NCBI GenBank assembly: GCA_019218445.1
Contig: JAHUUM010000004.1
Location: 1-64,000, forward strand
Direction of reading: 5' to 3'
Length of the DNA stretch: 64,000 nucleotides
Origin: Weeksellaceae bacterium TAE3-ERU29
Lineage (GTDB): Bacteria > Bacteroidota > Bacteroidia > Flavobacteriales > Weeksellaceae
A program made the position numbers and the translations under genes. Positions within the stretch are counted from its first letter, which is position 1. The number at the start of each line of letters is the position of its first letter. Below, in pieces: positions 38,215-45,541 of the stretch. The notes under the pieces are model-generated. The model saw nothing but the letters and a program-made list of their open reading frames with translations. It ran no database searches and was not told the DNA's origin.

Positions 38215-38727
38215 ATGATTATCCCAAAACATACAATCTCTGACACAAGACTTACCCAACTGATTGGCAACCCATTAAAACACAAATTAACACCTATCGG
38301 AAGCGGTGCTTTTATACTAAAATCTTTTTCTAACTCATCTAACAATAACGACACTTTAAATATAAATTCAAGATGTAACTTCGAAAAAAGAGAAAAAGGT
38401 TTATTACTATACATTAATTATAAAAATAATCTTAGTCTTATACCTCTTCCAATAGACGAAATAATTAATATCACTCTAAAAAAGGGAGAAGAAAAAATAA
38501 ATCCTCGATTCTTGTCTTTTATGTGGATTTTATTAAAAATTGGTGTGCCGATTTCTTTTGCCAGATATTTCGAATACAGAAGCCTTGAATATTCTATAAA
38601 ACCAACTGAACTAAGTATATCCACAAAAAAATACAATATGACATTTATTTCTAATGGCTATAAATTTGAAGAACAAGCACAATTCTTTAAAAGTCTTAAA
38701 TACAGAAATATATTGATTCATTCGTAA
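38215..38727 (+). CDS. Unrecognised protein between the Fur-family and ATPase genes
   Basis: A 170-residue frame with ATG, without signal peptide; one moderately hydrophobic stretch (FLSFMWILLKIGVPISFARYF) lies near residues 101-121. I do not recognise a family. It lies 20 bases after the Fur-family gene and 63 bases before the ATPase, same strand, so it may be co-transcribed. Base use is as AT-rich as the surroundings. It could also be a recently acquired or orphan gene. Confidence 0.5.
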   Translation: MIIPKHTISDTRLTQLIGNPLKHKLTPIGSGAFILKSFSNSSNNNDTLNINSRCNFEKREKGLLLYINYKNNLSLIPLPIDEIINITLKKGEEKINPRFLSFMWILLKIGVPISFARYFEYRSLEYSIKPTELSISTKKYNMTFISNGYKFEEQAQFFKSLKYRNILIHS

Positions 38728-38790
38728 AGTACAAAAATGCACTTCCATTGCATTCGGATTATTCTCATCTTTGTATCAAATATGTAAGAT

Positions 38791-40722
38791 ATGAGCCAAT
38801 CACATTGCAGTTGTTGTCATGAAAATGAGCCGGAACACACGCACGAGCATCAACATTCGGGAGGAATAAAAGAATATCTTTCGATTATTTTTTCTTTTGT
38901 TTTGTTAATGACGGGACTTTTGTTCGATTATATCATTAAACCCGATTTCTTTGACGGAACCTTTCGGTTGATTTATTATGTCATCGCTTATATTCCTGTA
39001 GCTTTTCCTGTGATAAAGGAGAGCTTTAACGAACTTAAAAAAGGCAGTTTTTTTAATGAATTTAGTTTGATGACAATCGCTACTTTGGGGGCGTTCTTTT
39101 TAAAGGAATATCCTGAGGCGGTGGGCGTAATGTTATTTTATACCGTAGGCGAATTATTCCAAGGAATGGCAGTAAAAAAAGCCAAAAAGAACATCAAAGA
39201 TTTATTGAGTGTTCGTGTGGACAAAGCAACTGTTTTGCGTGATAATCAATGGAAAAACATCAATCCAAAAGAAGTAAAAATCGGGGAAACTCTGCAAGTA
39301 AAAGTCGGTGAGAAAATTCCGGTGGACGGAGAATTATTGTCCGATATCGCAAGATTAAACACCTCAGCCATTACGGGCGAAAGCAAACCGATGAGCGTGA
39401 AAAAAGGCGAAAAAGTATTGTCGGGAAGTATTAATTTAGAAAAAGTGATTGAGTTAAAAGCTACTTCCGTTTACGAAAACTCTTCGCTTTCCCGCATTTT
39501 AAAAATGGTGGAAGAAGCCTCTCATCGAAAAGCCAAAACCGAGTTACTCATTCGCAGATTGGCAAAAGTGTACACTCCGATTGTTTTTGGTCTGGCGGTT
39601 GCCATTTGTGTGATTCCGCTTATTTTTGATGCGAATTATGACTTTTATAAATGGTTTTACAGAGCCTTGGTTTTCTTAGTGATTTCGTGTCCGTGTGCTT
39701 TAGTTATTTCCATTCCGTTGGGTTATTTTGGCGGATTGGGAGCGTCTTCTCGTAAGGGAATTTTATTAAAAGGTGCGATGTTCCTCGACCAATTAACTCA
39801 GATTGATACTTTGGTCATGGACAAAACGGGAACGCTTACCAAAGGTGTATTTAAAATAAAAGAAATCAATAGTTTATCTATTTTTACCGAGTCGGAAATT
39901 ATGACTTATTTAATGGCATTGGAATCAAAATCTACTCACCCAATCGCTAAAGCCATTATGGAATATTCGCAAGAAAACGAACTTCTGCACGTGGATAATG
40001 TAGAGGAAATTTCAGGCAAAGGTTTAAAAGGAGAAATCAATGGAAAAAGAATTTATGCGGGAAGTCAAAAATTATTTACGCATTTTAATATTGCATTGCC
40101 CGAAAATGTAAATAATATTGTAGAAAGTGTCGTTTTTATTGGGATTGATGAGCAATATGCGGGTTATGTGACGATTGCTGACGAAATAAAATCAGATGCA
40201 AAAGAAAGTTTAGAAAAATTACGCCATGCCGGAATCAAAGATTTTATTATGCTTTCGGGCGATAAAAATTCGATTACGCAAAAAGTAGCTCACGAATTGG
40301 GTATCAAAAAAGCCATTGGAAATTTATTACCTGAAGACAAATTAAATGAAGTAGAAAAAATTCAAAAAAACAATACAAAAGTTGCTTTTATGGGTGACGG
40401 AATCAATGATGCGCCCGTTTTGGCAACTGCTCATATCGGCATAGCAATGGGTGCAATGGGTAGTGATGTGGCGATTGAAACTGCCGATATTGTGATTCAA
40501 ACTGATGAGCCTTCTAAATTGGCGACAGCAATCAACATTGCGAAAGCTACCCAACGTATTATTTGGCAAAATATCTTTTTAGCATTGGGAATTAAAGCGC
40601 TTATTCTTACTATGGGTGCTTTGGGTTATGCCAATCTTTGGGAAGCGGTTTTTGCCGATGTAGGCGTAGCTTTATTGGCAGTTTTAAATGCTGTACGATT
40701 ACAGAGAATGGAGTTTAATTAA
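38791..40722 (+). CDS. Zn/Cd/Pb-exporting P1B-type ATPase
   Basis: A 643-residue inner membrane metal pump. Instead of a folded HMA domain it has a short Cys/His-rich tail (HCSCCHENEPEHTHEHQHS). Key motifs: TGES in the actuator domain, CPCAL near residue 300 in the ion channel, DKTGT near 344 (phosphorylated Asp), THPIAKAI (HP motif) and GDGINDAP near 536. The last helices have GIKALILTMG and FADVGVALLAVLNAVRL; Lys and Asp at these places are typical for the Zn/Cd (ZntA-like) subgroup. It probably exports Zn2+ or Cd2+ and may be controlled by the nearby Fur-family regulator. Its 3' end is duplicated at 41358-41448. Confidence 0.94.
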   Translation: MSQSHCSCCHENEPEHTHEHQHSGGIKEYLSIIFSFVLLMTGLLFDYIIKPDFFDGTFRLIYYVIAYIPVAFPVIKESFNELKKGSFFNEFSLMTIATLGAFFLKEYPEAVGVMLFYTVGELFQGMAVKKAKKNIKDLLSVRVDKATVLRDNQWKNINPKEVKIGETLQVKVGEKIPVDGELLSDIARLNTSAITGESKPMSVKKGEKVLSGSINLEKVIELKATSVYENSSLSRILKMVEEASHRKAKTELLIRRLAKVYTPIVFGLAVAICVIPLIFDANYDFYKWFYRALVFLVISCPCALVISIPLGYFGGLGASSRKGILLKGAMFLDQLTQIDTLVMDKTGTLTKGVFKIKEINSLSIFTESEIMTYLMALESKSTHPIAKAIMEYSQENELLHVDNVEEISGKGLKGEINGKRIYAGSQKLFTHFNIALPENVNNIVESVVFIGIDEQYAGYVTIADEIKSDAKESLEKLRHAGIKDFIMLSGDKNSITQKVAHELGIKKAIGNLLPEDKLNEVEKIQKNNTKVAFMGDGINDAPVLATAHIGIAMGAMGSDVAIETADIVIQTDEPSKLATAINIAKATQRIIWQNIFLALGIKALILTMGALGYANLWEAVFADVGVALLAVLNAVRLQRMEFN

Positions 40723-40818
40723 GGATTTCATGGGATAAATACATCTTTTTTATAATTGAAACAATTAAGATTTTCTCCCTGAAAAATATTATTGAAATGT
40801 AAAAGTAAAAGGGGGAGC

Positions 40819-41196
40819 TTAATCTTTCTCTATAAAATCATTTTTTATATTATTGGCAAAATAAGGCATTTCTTTAGGGTCATCCCCTACTTTCCAATAC
40901 ACTTCATCTCCAACTCTTATAGTTAAGTTATCAATATATAATGGTTTAGACCTAAGCTCAAATTGATAATTAGTACCTTTTTGTATTTTCTCATACAAAC
41001 ATTTATTATCAATCGTCTCCTTTATTGATAATATTCTAATTGTATCTCCTGACTTTTTTAATGCTTTTATTTCAAATACTTTACCACCTAATTCACTTAC
41101 ATCAATCACTTTTAGAGAAACTTTATTAGTTTGAGCATTTAATAAATTCACAACAAAAAATAATATCAATATTATAACATTTTTAACCATTCTCAT
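40819..41196 (-). CDS. Small secreted protein of unknown function
   Basis: A 125-residue product with a signal peptide (NVIILILFFVVNLLNAQ, cleaved near 22) and a beta-rich mature part (VSLKVIDVSELGGKVFEIKA). No family is recognised. It lies in the segment flanked by the ATPase 3' end and its duplicate and runs opposite to the ATPase, so it may be part of an inserted islet. The start could also be the ATG at 41190. Confidence 0.6.
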   Translation of the reverse strand: MRMVKNVIILILFFVVNLLNAQTNKVSLKVIDVSELGGKVFEIKALKKSGDTIRILSIKETIDNKCLYEKIQKGTNYQFELRSKPLYIDNLTIRVGDEVYWKVGDDPKEMPYFANNIKNDFIEKD

Positions 41197-41357
41197 CTTT
41201 TCAGTTATTTATTAGAATTTATGGATTTAACACCTTAGAAATATTGTAATTTTCCCTTGTCTTTAGTTTTCCAAATATAACTATTGTTTACTAACAGACA
41301 ACATTTATAACATAAATATCTTTCTACCTTGGGAAAACTAAAGAGCTTGATTACGTT

Positions 41358-41448
41358 AATCTTTGGAAAGCCATTTTTGCCGATGTAGGCGTAGCTTTAT
41401 TGGCAGTTTTAAATGCTGTACGATTACAGAGAATGGAGTTTGAGTAAG
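41358..41448 (+). pseudogene. Remnant of a second ATPase copy (3' end only)
   Basis: From AATCTTTGG on, this stretch is nearly identical to the last 90 bases of the ATPase gene at 40632-40722, with only a few substitutions and a changed end. It reads NLWKAIFADVGVALLAVLNA and ends in MEFE and TAA. The upstream sequence is not ATPase-like beyond a few codons. It is a leftover of a tandem duplication or a recombination scar. Confidence 0.85.
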
Positions 41449-41454
41449 ATAAAC

Positions 41455-41784
41455 TTATGACTCACGGTAAATAGATATAGTTTTATAAAATAAATAAAAA
41501 CAAATACGTATTATTAAACAATAAATCGCAAATGTAATGACCTGTCCCAAAACAAAAAAGAGTTCTTTTTGTCCGAAAATAACAAACAAAAAAATCCCAA
41601 AATAATGAAAAAGTCCATAAGTTTCTTCTACTTTAAAATGGCAATCTCCTACTGTATTTCCACAAAAAATATTTATTAAGAAATCTACAATATAAAATCT
41701 ATTATAAGAATCATATGTACAAATACTTACTGCAAGAAATACAATGATATATAACATTATTTCTATGCGTTTAATCCACACCAT
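41455..41784 (-). CDS. Small hydrophobic membrane protein of unknown function
   Basis: A 109-residue frame (from ATG; a GTG 36 bases upstream is possible) with three hydrophobic segments at about 9-25, 53-72 and 75-99, and several Cys and Phe residues. No family is recognised. It belongs to the islet of small minus-strand genes behind the ATPase remnant. Confidence 0.5.
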   Translation of the reverse strand: MVWIKRIEIMLYIIVFLAVSICTYDSYNRFYIVDFLINIFCGNTVGDCHFKVEETYGLFHYFGIFLFVIFGQKELFFVLGQVITFAIYCLIIRICFYLFYKTISIYRES

Positions 41785-41827
41785 AAAACTAATCTTTTTG
41801 TTTATACATTTACAAGCCACAAATAAA

Positions 41828-42301
41828 TTACCCTACTCCCATATCAAATTCACTAAAACTTATCAAAAAACAAAATACGTAAATTAAATTATTTGAATCG
41901 TTTTTATCAATTAATATTATTTTATTTTTATCAGAAAATTTATAAAATTCGGGTATTTTGCATGTTAATACTAATTTTTCAGCAGAGTAAACTTTATAAG
42001 AAGGTCTTATAAAACCAGTAGATTTCACCTTTAATGTGCTATTTTTATACTGAAATATAGTAGATTTTAATATACTATCTTTTACTATTTTTATATTATA
42101 ATGTTTGTCAATATTTTCTAAAATAACTTTTCTATAAAAAAGAATCTGAGATATTCTATACTTAAATAGTAATTTTTCATTAAGATAAATTTCAATATTA
42201 AAAACAAATCCATTAAACTTTCTTTTGACATAAATTTTATCATTCCCGTAAAATAATTCAAAATCTCTTTTTGTATTAATCCTTAATATATACTCTTTCA
42301 T
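41828..42301 (-). CDS. Unrecognised protein
   Basis: A 157-residue product from ATG 42301; a TTG eight codons earlier is also in frame. It is rich in Lys, Ile and Phe, with a predicted beta pattern (KYRISQILFYRK, LKVKSTGFIRPSYKVYSAEK), without signal peptide or clear membrane segment apart from a C-terminal hydrophobic stretch (NNLIYVFCFLISF). No family is recognised. The extreme AT content suggests foreign or fast-evolving DNA. Confidence 0.45.
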   Translation of the reverse strand: MKEYILRINTKRDFELFYGNDKIYVKRKFNGFVFNIEIYLNEKLLFKYRISQILFYRKVILENIDKHYNIKIVKDSILKSTIFQYKNSTLKVKSTGFIRPSYKVYSAEKLVLTCKIPEFYKFSDKNKIILIDKNDSNNLIYVFCFLISFSEFDMGVG

Positions 42302-42464
42302 CGTCTTATTATTCCTATTTTTCAATATAATTCACCACCTTTAATTCATCTAAAAAGCAATAATAAGACTAACATTCTCTTTTCAAATATAATCATTTCT
42401 ACTTAAAATAATGTTTTATATCAAGAAAGATAGTACTTCTTGTTAGATCTTTTATTATAATTTA

Positions 42465-42884
42465 TTATTTACAAAGCTCTTCTGAATAAATATTCTTTAT
42501 TTTAAGCATCTTGATAAGGTATAAAGACAAATCATCATTTTTATAAGTACTTCCATCGGGCATCTTAAACACATAACCGTTTTCAACAGTAAAAATTAAA
42601 GTTATAGATTTTTTGAAAAAAACATTATCTGAATCACTTATAATTAAATAACCACTATTATAATTAGTTCCTAATAAATTTATTTTACTCATTTTTGTTA
42701 ATTCTTGACAAATAAATTTAAGGGTCTCTTTATCTTTAATTATAACTTCTTCTAAACCGCAATTATACTCATAATTAGAATTCCTAACAGATAAATATTC
42801 AATTTCGTTTTCACAAAAATTATTCTGACAGCAAAAGAAGAAAAACACCAATATTATCAAAATCTTATATAACTTAATATTCAT
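42465..42884 (-). CDS. Small secreted or lipid-anchored protein of unknown function
   Basis: A 139-residue product beginning MNIKLYKILIILVFFFFCCQNN, a signal peptide with Cys-Cys that could be a lipobox, then a soluble part (IIKDKETLKFICQELTKMSK; GSTYKNDDLSLYLIKMLK). The frame is open 13 codons further upstream but without a signal. No family is recognised. It is the first gene on the minus strand of the islet. Confidence 0.55.
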   Translation of the reverse strand: MNIKLYKILIILVFFFFCCQNNFCENEIEYLSVRNSNYEYNCGLEEVIIKDKETLKFICQELTKMSKINLLGTNYNSGYLIISDSDNVFFKKSITLIFTVENGYVFKMPDGSTYKNDDLSLYLIKMLKIKNIYSEELCK

Positions 42885-42998
42885 AACGTTTTTTTTCAAA
42901 GTAAAGACAAAAACTGGTAACAAACCAATAAAGTTCCCAAAATCTATAATTGATGATAAATACCATTTTGTAAAAACGACTATATACCTTATTCAATT

Positions 42999-44450
42999 CT
43001 AATTAACCACCATAAAAATAAACATTGTAAATAAACAAATAATTATCGGTCCTAAAACTCCGGCTATCAATCCACCAAAACGGAAATCTTTTTGTTCTAA
43101 AAGTCCGCTACTGTATGCAATAGCATTCGGCGGTGTGGAAATTGGTAAGAATAATGCAGAAGAAGCACTCAATCCAATAACTATTGGTAAAACTATCGGG
43201 TTATTATAAGTAAGGATTATTGCAATCGGAATTAAAATAGTTGCAGTCGCGGTATTACTCATCACGTTAGAAAGTATTACCGTTAAGAATGAGAAAAAGA
43301 ATACCATTACATAAAAATTAATATTTACTTGGTTCAGTTTATCTACATAATACTGAGCTAAACCTGTTTCTTTTATTGCCATTCCCAATGCTAAACCTCC
43401 GGCTACAAGCATAAGTGTATCCCATGGCAGTTTTCTCACATCGCTTCCTTTGAGAATTCCGAACATGGTTAAAAGCATAATAGGTAATAATGATACTACT
43501 GATGCCGGGATATGGTGAAGCCTTTCAGTCAGCCATAATAACAATGTTATGGAAAGTACAGCTACTACAATTCTTTTCTTTAAATTCTGAATTTTCTCGT
43601 TTTGTTCAGGAACAGTATGCAATGCACCTTCATCAAAATTGATTTTAACAACTCCTATTTCTTTTAAATATTTTTTCTTTAATAAAAACCATAAAAGTAA
43701 AGTCATAAATACAGCTATAGGAAATCCAACCATCATCCATTCTAAAAATCCAAATGAAATCCCATGATTCATAAGTGCCTCTACAGCAATTGCATTTGGG
43801 GGTGAGCCGATTAATGTTCCCATTCCTCCTATTGATGCGGCTGAGGCTATTCCTATAAGAATAGCTTTTTTAAGCCCCGAATCCTTTGGTAAAGTTTGTA
43901 AAAATGGTAATACTGAAGCTATCATCATAGCTGTAGTTGCAGTATTAGACATTATCATAGAAAATAGTGCGGTACACAGCATTAATCCTAATAATATTTT
44001 ATCTGCTGAAGTCCCGAAACGAGAAATAGAGAATTTAAATACGACTTTATCTAATTGAGTTTTCTGCATTGCATCAGCCATAAAAAAACCTCCTAACATC
44101 AACCATATCACACTATTGGACCATGTATTTACATAATCCTGATAGTAAGCCGTTGCATTATCAGGGTCTATTTGGGAATAATAATGATTCATTGCTAAAG
44201 CGAGAAATCCAAAAACTAACAACCCAACCGCAAATGGTGGAATGGCTTCTGTTACCCAAAGTCCCACTGCTAAAAACAGTAAGAACAATACATATACTTG
44301 TGCTAAACTGAGAGAAGGCTCGTACAACCAATAGGTTAAACCAAAAGAACAAATAACGACTAATAAAAAGGTGATTACTTTGCTCTGTATATCTACTACT
44401 TTTTGAATATGAGAAATAATCTCTAATGAAGAATCTCTGGAGTCAGACAT
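42999..44450 (-). CDS. SLC13/DASS-family anion symporter
   Basis: A 483-residue inner membrane transporter with about 11 helices. The two clamshell hairpin motifs of the family are present: SNTATTAMM near residue 170 with GSPPNAIA near 215, and SNVMSNTATATILIPIA near 400 with STPPNAIAYSSG near 450. Relatives carry dicarboxylates, citrate, sulfate or phosphate with sodium; the substrate cannot be read here. It is 98 bases behind the PAP2 gene on the same strand. Confidence 0.92.
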   Translation of the reverse strand: MSDSRDSSLEIISHIQKVVDIQSKVITFLLVVICSFGLTYWLYEPSLSLAQVYVLFLLFLAVGLWVTEAIPPFAVGLLVFGFLALAMNHYYSQIDPDNATAYYQDYVNTWSNSVIWLMLGGFFMADAMQKTQLDKVVFKFSISRFGTSADKILLGLMLCTALFSMIMSNTATTAMMIASVLPFLQTLPKDSGLKKAILIGIASAASIGGMGTLIGSPPNAIAVEALMNHGISFGFLEWMMVGFPIAVFMTLLLWFLLKKKYLKEIGVVKINFDEGALHTVPEQNEKIQNLKKRIVVAVLSITLLLWLTERLHHIPASVVSLLPIMLLTMFGILKGSDVRKLPWDTLMLVAGGLALGMAIKETGLAQYYVDKLNQVNINFYVMVFFFSFLTVILSNVMSNTATATILIPIAIILTYNNPIVLPIVIGLSASSALFLPISTPPNAIAYSSGLLEQKDFRFGGLIAGVLGPIIICLFTMFIFMVVN

Positions 44451-44548
44451 AAATCTATTTTTTTACCGTTACACTTTTCCTATAACACTCCTTGCAAGAT
44501 AATGAAAAAATAGAGCTTTTTATATGACTTACATCAGCGTGAATGTTT

Positions 44549-45160
44549 TTATTTATTAAAGCCGTAACTCACCGGGCTTTTTAATTTAAACCGAGTATTT
44601 AAATAATTCCACAAAATAAAGATTAAATAACCGATAATACTCCCGATGATTGCTCCGGTGAGTACATCTAACGGATAATGCACGCCTATATAAATTCGGC
44701 TATACGCAACAAGTATTGCCCATGTAAATAAAAACATTGAAAGATATTTAATTTTATTTCTAAATACTAAACTTAGAAAAGTAGCAATCATAAAGTTGTT
44801 CCCTGCATGAGCAGAAAAGTATCCGTATTTTCCGCCACAAGTATCTTTTACCAATCGGATATAAGGATATACAGATTCCTCATAACACGGGCGAAGTCTT
44901 AAGAATAAATGATTTTTGAATAAATTAGACAATTGGTCTGAAAATGCAATCCCTAAAGCAATACATAAAAGTGTAATCAATAATATTTTCAGATTGAATT
45001 TTTTACATATAAGAAAAAGTAAAATCAAGTAAAACGGAATTGCCGAAAACTTATTGGTAATAAACATCCAAAAGCCATCCCAAGTAGGATTTCCTAAATT
45101 ATTTAGATAAATAAAAAGTTCTTGGTCCTTAAGTATAATTTCATTTATTATTGAATCCAT
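44549..45160 (-). CDS. PAP2-superfamily membrane phosphatase
   Basis: A 203-residue inner membrane protein with about five or six helices. The three phosphatase motifs are visible: NHLFLRLRP near residue 82 (K/R...RP), SAHAGNNF near 116 (SGH-type with the catalytic His), and SRIYIGVHYPLDVLTGAIIG near 153-172. It likely dephosphorylates undecaprenyl pyrophosphate or phosphatidylglycerol phosphate at the outer face of the inner membrane. It starts four bases after tatA. Confidence 0.88.
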   Translation of the reverse strand: MDSIINEIILKDQELFIYLNNLGNPTWDGFWMFITNKFSAIPFYLILLFLICKKFNLKILLITLLCIALGIAFSDQLSNLFKNHLFLRLRPCYEESVYPYIRLVKDTCGGKYGYFSAHAGNNFMIATFLSLVFRNKIKYLSMFLFTWAILVAYSRIYIGVHYPLDVLTGAIIGSIIGYLIFILWNYLNTRFKLKSPVSYGFNK

Positions 45161-45164
45161 TTAT

Positions 45165-45452
45165 TTATCGCTTCACTGGACCTATCGTGTCGTCTATTTC
45201 TTTTTTGGCACTATCAATCTCATCCTGAATGTCTTTAGTTGAGTCTTTTAACTCTTTAGAAACATCCATTTTTTCGGCAGAGGACATTACCTCTCTTTTT
45301 ATTTCATCGGTAGCTTCTCTCATAGCACGTACGCCCTCACCCAAACCACGTGCAATTTCAGGAATTTTATCCGGCCCGAAAACTAAAACGGCTATGAAGA
45401 TAATAAGTACTACTTCTTGAAAGCCTATAAATGCAATTATTATTGAAAACAT
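45165..45452 (-). CDS. tatA: Sec-independent (Tat) translocase subunit TatA/TatB
   Basis: A 95-residue protein with one N-terminal membrane helix (IIIAFIGFQEVVLIIFIAVL), the FGPDKIPEIARGLG hinge and an amphipathic helix (GVRAMREATDEIKREV), then a Lys/Glu-rich tail. This is the pore-forming part of the twin-arginine export system for folded proteins. TatC is not nearby. The -7 element at 45457 lies only five bases before the ATG, so the mRNA may be leaderless. The phosphatase gene follows at once. Confidence 0.92.
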   Translation of the reverse strand: MFSIIIAFIGFQEVVLIIFIAVLVFGPDKIPEIARGLGEGVRAMREATDEIKREVMSSAEKMDVSKELKDSTKDIQDEIDSAKKEIDDTIGPVKR

Positions 45453-45456
45453 AGTG

Positions 45457-45464
45457 CAAATTTA
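45457..45464 (-). promoter_or_regulatory. -7 element directly before tatA
   Basis: TAAATTTG (minus strand) matches TAnnTTTG and ends four bases upstream of the tatA ATG. Confidence 0.45.
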
Positions 45465-45486
45465 AAATTATTTATTTGTAAAAAAC

Positions 45487-45520
45487 AATAAAGTCGCTCT
45501 TTTAAAGAACGACTTTATTA
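45487..45520 (-). terminator. secDF terminator
   Basis: AATAAAGTCG and CGACTTTATT are perfect 10-base arms with an inner partly self-complementary loop, 22 bases after the secDF stop. Confidence 0.8.
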
Positions 45521-45541
45521 TTTAATTATTTTATGTAATTT

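Noticed and set aside
41341-41448. The ATPase-like stretch as a functional small gene
   Set aside because: It has no start codon or upstream context of its own and copies only the last ATPase helix.
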